Part shown: piece after piece, positions 57,301-64,000 of the stretch
Layout of the letters: each line of letters starts with the position of its first letter
Position numbering within the stretch: the first letter of the stretch is position 1
NCBI RefSeq assembly: GCF_026745355.1
Contig: NC_079206.1
Coordinates: forward strand, 5,539,044-5,603,043
DNA: 64,000 bases
Source: Beta vulgaris subsp. vulgaris
Lineage: Eukaryota > Streptophyta > Magnoliopsida > Caryophyllales > Amaranthaceae
Direction: 5' to 3'
Made by a program: the position numbers and the translations under genes
The notes under the pieces: generated by a model
The model's database searches: none
Seen by the model: the letters and a program-made list of their open reading frames with translations, nothing else
What the model was told of the DNA's origin: nothing

Positions 57301-58825
57301 ATAAGTAGGTTCAAGCGTTTAACTAATACCACTGCTGGTATGATGCACGCGCGTGATGTCAGCATGACATCAATTGACCTCATGTTAACACTAATATGAG
57401 ACCATATTTTATAAGAATTTGTGTACTTTTTGTATATTGATATCTTATACAGGTTTTTTAATATTCTTAACCTATGTCTTATGATATAGATTAGAAAGAC
57501 CCATCACAATTACTCATCAAATGCGCACCCCAGAGAAATTTGCTCGTGATGCACATTCCTAATGTAAGTAGCTAGATCTGGGAAATTTCCATATACTTCC
57601 TCCGTTACAAATTAGATGTTACATTTTCTATTTTAAGAAGTTTCAAATTAGATGTTATACTTTCATTTTGGGTAATGATTTCTCTCTCTCTCTCCTATCA
57701 CATGGGACCCTTTTGTTTTCTTGCTCTATCTCTCTCCTCTCCAAAAATTGTCTAGGAGTCTGTGATTTTAAAAATGTAATACTTCCTCTGTTTTTTTTAA
57801 ATGTTACATTTCTATTTTAGGAAGTTTTAAATTAGATGTTACACTTTTATTTTGGGTAATAACTTCTATCTATCTCTCTCCTATCATATGTTCACATGGG
57901 ACCCTTTTGTTTTTCATTGTCTCTATCTCTCTTCTCTCCAAAAATTACCTAGGAGTCCATGATTTAAAAAGTATAACATCTAATAAAAAACGGAGGAAGT
58001 ATCTAAATTGAAATAGAGGACGCACAATAAAATTATCTCCTTTGGAATAGAGACTTTCTTAATGAAGTAACATAATTGTATGCAAATATTATAACATCAA
58101 GTGGTTCTTTTTTCTACAAATAAAAAAGTATCTGAGGACCATTTGTGTAGTTATTATACTGCATAAATTTTACTGTAAATGATGTATGCATTCATTCTCT
58201 TTCTACATTAAAATAATCCAATTTGCTACTTCTTATAATCGAATTCTCCTTACCCTAATTAAAAAAACAATTTTTAAAAAATAAAAAAACATACTGTAGT
58301 AACGTATACATAACAACACAAGTATATAAAACAAAATCTATATATTGAATGACTCATAAAAGACAAATAAAGATACGTTAATGACCAATAAATGGAGATA
58401 ATACGTACCTTAATATATTCGAGAGGAAGAAGAGATCTTAGAGAAATATGAAGGGAAGACATCTCAAGTCTTCTTTGTCTCTCCACTTCTCTATGTATAA
58501 TCTTCTGCTTTTTCTTCTTATCATTAGGAATTATATCAACATTTTTATGATCATAATCAATAGTTGCCCTTAAAGTTGACGATAATGATCGTTTTTTAAG
58601 TTGGACAATATGATTATTATTGGTTTCCAAAGAAGGATCTTCAATAAAAGTGGGAAATTGATTGATAAACTCATCATTTTGTTGTTGTTCTTGTGTAGGG
58701 ATTATTTGATCACCTTGATCTGCTAATATTTGAGTTGCAGGTACAAAATCGGGGATGTTATAGAATAATTCATCATTTTGTGAGCAGAAAGGATCAAATA
58801 TTGGAGGGGAAAGATTGTTCATCAT
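54385..58825 (-). CDS. bHLH transcription factor, 2 exons, 283 aa
   Basis: Exon 1 is 58825-58409 and exon 2 is 54819-54385, with a 3.6 kb intron and phase 0 (donor AAG/GTACGT, acceptor TTGAAG). Residues 1-100 are acidic/Gln-rich. The basic region HREVERQRR (His111, Glu115, Arg119) predicts E-box/G-box binding. Helix 1 is SSLHISLRSLLPLEYIK in exon 1; loop and helix 2 are GKPSISAHLEEAVKYIKQMQ in exon 2, followed by a leucine-poor coiled segment and an ACT-like C-terminus (KCEDVEGDEGLPLSKVLQCLIQEGLDVVSAIS). The layout matches the Arabidopsis bHLH118/120/125/126 (ORG2-like) group. The intron splits the HLH domain where this group normally has an intron. A further 3' intron after HAQ is possible (donor GTATCA at 54486), so the last 30 residues are less certain. 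Confidence 0.85.
54918..55047. mobile_element. Hairpin MITE in the bHLH intron
   Basis: TATCTACCCAGTGGGTCAAC at the left is mirrored by GTTAACTACCCACCGGGTAGATG at the right with AT-rich DNA between. A related copy lies at 59395-59598. Confidence 0.55.
55199..55512. mobile_element. Nested Stowaway-like MITEs
   Basis: The outer element starts TACTTTCTCCGTTTCAAATTAAATG and ends CATTTAATTCAAAATAAAGGAAGTA. At 55225-55487 it is interrupted by a second element starting TACTCCCTCCGTCCCATAATATAGTG and closing CACTATATTATGGGACGAA. The two halves of the outer hairpin pair exactly if the inner one is removed. Confidence 0.75.
56276..57423. mobile_element. MULE-like element with ~190 bp inverted repeats in the bHLH intron
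   Basis: A 1,148 bp element flanked by the exact 9 bp duplication TACTTTTTG (56267-56275 and 57424-57432), the mark of Mutator-like insertion. Its arms are long inverted repeats: GGTCTCACTTTAGTGTTAAC, ATGTCATGCTAACATCACG, TTAGTTATGCTAACCTAAATTGCTTCTGGATGAATTAGTTAA on the left have inverted counterparts on the right over about 190 bp. The centre holds a 41 bp tandem repeat. There is no transposase, so it is non-autonomous. Confidence 0.8.
56554..56687. repeat. 41-bp tandem repeat, about 3.3 copies
   Basis: Copies start at 56554, 56595 and 56636, with a partial copy at 56677, offset exactly 41 bp each. The unit reads CCATAACTATTAAACTTACA followed by AATATAACCATTAATCCATAA. Further degenerate ATAACTA words continue to about 56870. 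It lies inside the MULE-like element. Confidence 0.9.
57594..58022. mobile_element. Stowaway-like MITE with a same-family copy inserted in it
   Basis: The outer element starts TACTTCCTCCGTTACAAATTAGATG at 57594. At 57780-58001 a second full family A element (TACTTCCTCTG ... CGGAGGAAGTA) interrupts it, and the outer text resumes as TCTAAATTGAAATAGAGGA to about 58022. Comparison with the uninterrupted copy at 4122-4335 shows the break inside its GTAACATCTAAATTGAAA. Confidence 0.85.
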
Positions 58826-59078
58826 TGTATGAGTTGTTTCTTTCGTTCTTCTCTCTACTTCATCTCTTTAATATGTACAGTAGGAGAAGTAAAGTGAGAA
58901 CTAAAAAATATTATCTATAGCATTATAAAAATTAATAAGATCTTTGCACTAACCAAGATTATCTAATTTTGTTTGCAAAGTGGACCCTTGCTTGTCTAAG
59001 AAATGACTTCATATTGATTGCTGATATCTCCGAATAAAGCACAGGTGACAGAATAACACCATTATTTTGGGTTTATGA

Positions 59079-59359
59079 TAGAGGTGATTAAAATGCGGGC
59101 CGGGCCGCTATCATTAAAAATCGATCAGTTGATTTTGGGCCGATTTTTGTTGTCCAAAGCGAGCTTTTAATAGATAATAGTACTTTTTTGGGCTAAAATT
59201 CGGCCACATCAACATTTAAACCAAAAATTCATTTTTGGCTTGTTCAAACCTGTCCAAAACCAAAAAATGGACTGGACCTAAAATTGGATCCAAAAAATTT
59301 GCGCAAGCCCGGGCATTTTCAGGACGGGACTGCGGGTCGGTTTACCTCTGATCGCTCCA
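59079..59359. mobile_element. hAT-like MITE with GTTTATGA duplication
   Basis: Perfect 8 bp duplication GTTTATGA at 59071-59078 and 59360-59367. The left end starts TAGAGGTGATTAAAATGCGGGCC; the right end contains CGGGTCGGTTTACCTCTGA in inverse. It is a relative of 15763-16379 and 27959-28424. Confidence 0.7.
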
Positions 59360-59394
59360 GTTTATGAGTATAGTTGTTAATTCGACTATGTAGG

Positions 59395-59598
59395 TTGGGA
59401 AAAACTATCTACTCAGTGTGTAATAATCAACCCATTATAAATAAATATTAATAACTAGCGGAGTGCAGCCCCCTCAAAAAAAAAAAAAATAACTAGCGGA
59501 GTGCAGCTTAGCAGAGTTAATTATTTTTTATAAATGTCTATTTCTAGTGCGTAGTCTACCTAGTGGGTAGATGTGTCAATCTCCATGTAAGTTGGGTT
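59395..59598. repeat. Hairpin repeat related to 54918-55047
   Basis: AAACTATCTACTCAGTGTGT on the left and CTAGTGCGTAGTCTACCTAGTGGGTAGATG on the right are imperfect inverted repeats like those at 54918-55047; a 25 bp AACTAGCGGAGTGCAGC unit is repeated in the middle (59452 and 59491). Confidence 0.5.
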
Positions 59599-60928
59599 CT
59601 AATAAGATTATTTATTAGGGTTTTGTCATGTTCGGATAATCAAATCATCTCGTATCAAAATGTCTATTTTGTGAATTTGTGTTTATGTTTGGTCATATTG
59701 AGATCGAGTTAATTATTAATCAACTTCCACTACAAGAAAATGCCAAATCAACGACGGCTTTCTAGCGACTGCTGTAAAAACAGACGTTGTTCTTCTAATT
59801 AGCGACGGTTTTAAGTCGTCGGCACCACCGACGGCTTTTAAATGCAACAGCGTCGGCGTAAAACGCACGCTCATTTCAACGTCAGTCTAAAGCGGTCGGT
59901 GCTCTAACTAATTTAAATTTTAGATTTATTAGGGTTTAGGCGTCGTCTATTAACCGACTCTGGTTAGTAGAAGCGGTCGTTGATTATTTACCACTTGCAT
60001 CAAACTCGCAAAGTCGCAACTGCTTTCTCTAAACTTCCTCCCACTGAACTGTTTACTCGTTTTTTAGAAGGTTTTTGCGAACCGGCGAAACACGCACCGC
60101 CACCACTGAACTGCATTGAAGGAATTTCGGCGACAGGCGACCTAAACCACCCTACCGGCGGTAATTTCTACCCCTCTTTGTTTATGAATTTTTTTTAAAA
60201 ATAATTGTTACCCTAAAAATTGGGTTTTTGGATATAGGTGGCCAACACACACCACCTTACGCCGGCGCCGCGAAATTCATTACTCCCTCCGCCGCGTCTT
60301 CCTCCAGTCCAGTCCATACATTCTCTCTTTGGTAATTGTTGTTTAATTTGTTGATGTTGTTTTGTTCTTTATCGAGAATGGTGGACTCGGTGTAATATGG
60401 TTCAACAGAAATTTGTATTAGAATCTTTTAAGAGATTTAACATTACCAAGAAACAGATTATAGCTTCATCAATCCAGAATTCATTGTCGTCAACATACCT
60501 TATGTTATGTTGATGGGAAAAAAACCTGCACAAGATTAAACTGCATCTGTTCAACAAAGAATTGAAAAACTTGTACAAGCAAAAGACTATGACTGTTTAG
60601 CTTGCTGATGGTTAAATTTTTTGCATATTGTTACTTGTTGTTAGTCTCAGTTTTTCCCTCTCCTACTCTTTTTGCTTTAAATGCTCCTTAAAAGCAACAA
60701 ATATGCAAAGTTATCTTTTATTCTCATAGTTTCCATCCATTATATCAGAAGATTGATTATAATTTTTTCAGTTCTTCTGATAGAAGCTTTCAGGAAGCGT
60801 CTTAGTATAGCTGATAAATTTCTATAAGCATTAGCCTTTCTTGATAATTTAGTGCTAGTTCTAATATCTTCATTCTTATGTTTGAAGGTGTTTGGGATGA
60901 ATGTCTGAAACACATATTGCCTTTGCAG

Positions 60929-61054
60929 CTATCTCATTGCTTCCATGGGTTTGCAAGTAATATGGAGCTTTGGCCTTGCGTTGATGGATGCGTATGCCCT
61001 TGCAAAGAAGAGAGTACTCCATAATCCAATACTTGTCAGCCTTTTTGTAATTGG
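60929..61054 (+). pseudogene. Captured exon of a CASP-like protein (CASPL5 type)
   Basis: A 126 bp exon with a good acceptor (TTTGCAG) and donor (GG/GTAAGG). Its frame reads [29 protein letters not shown] followed by [13 protein letters not shown], the second transmembrane helix and following loop of plant CASP-like family 5 proteins (four-helix MARVEL-like membrane proteins). The N-terminal helix and the exon with the DWV motif that should follow were not found within the element. Both splice sites and the frame are intact, so it could still be spliced into a transcript. It lies inside the CACTA element, so it is read as a captured fragment. Confidence 0.7.
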
Positions 61055-63052
61055 GTAAGGCCTTCGTTCGTTTACAACTTTATACTTTTTGAATTTGCAT
61101 ACTAACCTCAAGGCTGACCGCTCCTGTTGGGATTAAGTCTTTGTTATTGTTATTGTTGGCATGATGAAAAACAAAATGTGTCAGGCAACAGATTACTGAG
61201 AAACATAGCCAAAGATTCAAATTTGCTTCCCTGCCTGCACCTTCTTTACTCACATATTGGCTTTGTGATCTTAGAGCTAGAAATTTGGGTAAACGGGTAG
61301 TGTTCATGTTTGGTCTCAGTTGGTTTTTTTTGATCTTTTACAAACATTATAAAATTATCTGTCTACCAAGTATGGCCTATGCAGAATGTATGATAAATAC
61401 ATAATATGACAAATTGATCAAATGAGGTTGGGTTTGAGTTGATTTCGTGTCATATCTTGTGGAGTTTGGCTTCTCTTATTACCTTCAGTGTTCGTGTCAT
61501 GTCAGTTTTGGTCTTGTTGTGTCACAAATTGCTAGCTCTAGTTTGTGATGATAAGTTCCTGGGTTAATTAGTCTAATTAGAAAAATTGTTAGCTTAGCTT
61601 GTTTAACGAAAAGCCTTATTCTTGCTATCTTGAATAGTAAGTTTATCTAATTGAAGGAAGTTAGCTTATGCTACTATAGTTATGGTTCCTAAATAAATTG
61701 GTATATAGTAAAGCTGGGTTATAATTAGTGGGTTTTATTCACCAAGATGAGTTGATATACATGTTCGATAAGTATGTTTGATCAAAATATGAAAATTATT
61801 TAAGAAGGAACTACTTGTAACCCTGACAATTACAATATACATTATGTCATTTTTGAGCAAAAATATCCACCGGAATCTGCCAAGAGGTAGCAATAGGAAT
61901 TATGAAGTATTTGAATGTCTAGTAATTTACAACCTTCTTTTGAGAAGGATATAAGTCACCATGTGACCTATTGAATTGGTAGAAATTGACATGTCGACAT
62001 TTCTGTTTGAATTGTTGTCCATCTTAAGTTGCAATAAGGCTTATTAGCCTTACCCCTGGATTAGCAGTACACTTTTTCTGTTTGGCCTTTGATCCAAAAG
62101 ACGACTGACTGGCCTATTGCTTGACAATTGATAAGAAATATTGTCAACTTAGACATTTAATATAGTTCATCGTGCTTATAGTTAAATTGTCTTCTAGTAG
62201 GGACTCATGTACTTTCTTTGCGTAAAACAATTGTTAAAGCGGCTTGTTTGAAGCATCACAGTTAAGTTCAGCAACCACATAAAGTCATTGTGTCTGCACA
62301 AGTGTGATCCCCAGTGTCCTGGTTGGGTGACTGATAATGATGCCTGAAGTCCCTATATTACTTTAATTGACAAATGTTTCTGATATCAGTGATTGGACAA
62401 TTCTTAGGTGCATCTTATAAATGTAGCGTTTACTTCCTGGTGATGCCAATCATGGGGACTTGCTGCTGGCCATGAAATTTTAAACTCTGAATACTCTAAA
62501 TTGCAATGTTGTCCTAAGATTCTAAGTTTAGAAAAGGTTCAGGAATATAGTTCTGTGTTATGGCTAAGCCTTTCTCTAATATACTTATTGATTACATGTG
62601 AAACATGGATTTTTTTTTAAGATGGTGCTTGGAAAGTGATGGGTCCTTGGAGTCAATAGGATATTAGTATTTTGAGCTATTGAGAAAAAGTTGTACTCAA
62701 ATACTCTGTAGTCTTAATTATGTTTTTATTTTCTTCTTGGACAACTCATTTCTATGCATCCGACTAATGTTAATATGTGGTGGTGCATTAATCCTCCTTT
62801 ATTTGGTTTTCCTCATTTGCTGTTGTAATCAAATAGCCGACCAGGGTAAACTTGTGTACATCTGAAAAATGTAAATGAAGGCAAAGGAATAATGTGGTAG
62901 AGAATTGTTTTAGCCTTTGGCGTTGGGTATACTATATTCTGCTCAGTGTCTGCATTTAAATTTATGAATTTTCGCTACTGCCTGCGTTATCATTTACTTG
63001 GCCCTATATGAAATTCTTTAGATATTGACTAAAATGTCTGAACTCTTGCAGT

Positions 63053-63174
63053 TGAGCACGATATGGGCTGAAACAGCTGATAATGCTCGGTCGGCAGCTC
63101 GAAGTTTTGTTCTTGGTGGCCTATCTGAGAAACATCATGGTTTAAACAACTTCTGGACTACCGAGAAAAATGAT
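63053..63174 (+). other. Unidentified exon-like segment in the CACTA element
   Basis: After a good acceptor (CTCTTGCAG) the frame reads LSTIWAETADNARSAARSFV, then LGGLSEKHHGLNNFWTTEKND up to a possible donor GAT/GTATGC. Codon use looks coding and unlike the flanking AT-rich DNA. I do not recognise the protein. The open frame runs on to 63354 without any domain. Confidence 0.4.
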
Positions 63175-64000
63175 GTATGCATTCCTAACAGGTGCTTTTT
63201 GTTTTTGCACTTTCAGCTCAGTTTCTGGCAGTGTATGTTGAACCCAAAAACAAATGATTCCCTTAATCGAGGAATTGAAGCAATTATGGGATGTTGGAGC
63301 AACGACTTGATTTCCCGACACCGGGATCTATTTTGCTTACATATAATAATCTAGATAGTTTGTCTAATTATAGACATTTAGTGTCTATATTTATCGGCAT
63401 CCACCTTATTACTTTTTAGATTTGTCGATATATATTTTTGTAGAACTCGACTTCAACTTTATTCCTCGATATCGGGATGTATTGTGTATATAAATCTAAT
63501 TTATTATGTTTAAATTGCATATTTTTTTAGTTTAAAATATAGAATGCAAAAGAGACGATGCAGGAACAAGTTTAATGGTATATATCGGGGTGTCGTACAG
63601 GTGCAGCAGGTACAGATTTAATTATATTTTGGAAGATTATCATATTATTATGTAATTAAAAATACGACGGCTTAATATCAAAACAACGACGGATAAATAG
63701 TCGTTGTACAAGAAAGTAGTGCTGCCACGAAATTTTTAGACAACGATGGCTTTAGAAAATGGCGACGGTTTACAGTCGTCGCTAAGATAACGACCGCTTT
63801 CAAACGTCGTTGCTTCAACGACGGTTTAAAACCGTCGGTGATCCTCCGACTGTTGTAAACGGTCGGTGTTACCTAATCAACGACGGCTGAGGAGCAGTCG
63901 CTGATGAGTAAGAAAACGGTCGTTGATACACGACGGCTTGACGGTCGTTAATTCCTAAATTAGCGACTAAACCAACAACGTCGGTCAATCAACGACGGCT

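Larger units (their letters stand above)
58826..59727. other. Upstream region of the bHLH gene
   Basis: No gene is visible. Bases 58826-59070 would be the bHLH promoter, with no clear TATA box (only TTTAATATG near 58868). A hAT-like MITE and a hairpin repeat follow, listed separately. Confidence 0.5.
59728..64000. mobile_element. CACTA transposon with captured gene pieces, right end outside window
   Basis: The left terminus CACTACAAGAAAA at 59728 is the standard plant CACTA (En/Spm) inverted-repeat start. The first ~230 bp holds many subterminal words CGACGGC, AGCGACGGT, GTCGTCGG in both orientations; the same words fill 63661-64000, marking the other subterminal region. The closing TTTTCTTGTAGTG is not reached. 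Between them lie gene-like pieces (60929-61054 and 63053-63174) and no transposase that I recognise, so this looks like a non-autonomous, gene-capturing CACTA element of at least 4.27 kb. Confidence 0.85.

Noticed and set aside
63698..63712. Possible right CACTA terminus (ACAAGAAAGTAGTG)
   Set aside because: The expected closing sequence is TTTTCTTGTAGTG; this one has the wrong order and subterminal repeats continue beyond it.

Overview
The window is nuclear DNA of a flowering plant, probably a eudicot. Genes are split by GT-AG introns, intergenic DNA is AT-rich and full of small transposons, and the proteins are plant-specific (alpha-expansin, PGRL1, anthocyanidin synthase, DUF1191). I cannot name the species from sequence alone.

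Eight host genes can be supported and most can be spliced completely: an intronless DUF1191 membrane protein (minus, 5.7-6.7 kb); an alpha-expansin (minus, 11.5-13.5 kb, 3 exons, 277 aa); SAP18 of the histone deacetylase/splicing complex (plus, 17.1-22.2 kb, 6 exons, 172 aa); PGRL1 of photosystem I cyclic electron flow (minus, 23.7-27.0 kb, 10 exons, 328 aa); anthocyanidin synthase (minus, 28.9-30.3 kb, 2 exons, 359 aa); sulfiredoxin (plus, 37.6-39.7 kb, 5 exons, 120 aa); an HPR3-like hydroxypyruvate/glyoxylate reductase (minus, 39.9-41.8 kb, 2 exons, 318 aa); and a bHLH transcription factor (minus, 54.4-58.8 kb, 2 exons, 3.6 kb intron). They are unrelated housekeeping, plastid and secondary-metabolism genes, not a cluster or pathway. 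SAP18/PGRL1 and sulfiredoxin/HPR3 are convergent pairs. PGRL1 and sulfiredoxin are both plastid redox proteins, but nothing in the sequence links their control.

The rest is transposon-derived. A young Ty1-copia element (47,920-52,726) has 162 bp LTRs differing at one position and a GTTTC target duplication, and sits inside an older MITE. Its coding region is broken by a frame change and carries a changed protease motif. A CACTA element starts at 59,728 and runs off the right edge; it carries a captured exon of a CASP-like (CASPL5-type) membrane protein and one unidentified exon. LINE remnants lie at 32-33 kb and 44-46 kb, two SINE copies at 27.7 and 31.7 kb, and a copia gag relic at 9.8-10.1 kb. 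There are more than twenty MITEs (Stowaway-like TACTCCCTCCGT type, TTA-duplicating PIF/Harbinger-like types, hAT-like types with 8 bp duplications), several nested. A MULE-like 1.15 kb element with ~190 bp inverted repeats and a 9 bp duplication lies in the bHLH intron. A 1.29 kb element with perfect 18 bp inverted repeats and GATCA pentamer arrays lies at 42.8-44.1 kb.

I found no convincing new biological system. The most unusual items are the gene-capturing CACTA element, the GATCA-array element, the duplicated G-box segment just upstream of SAP18, and the Gly/Tyr insertion in the expansin.
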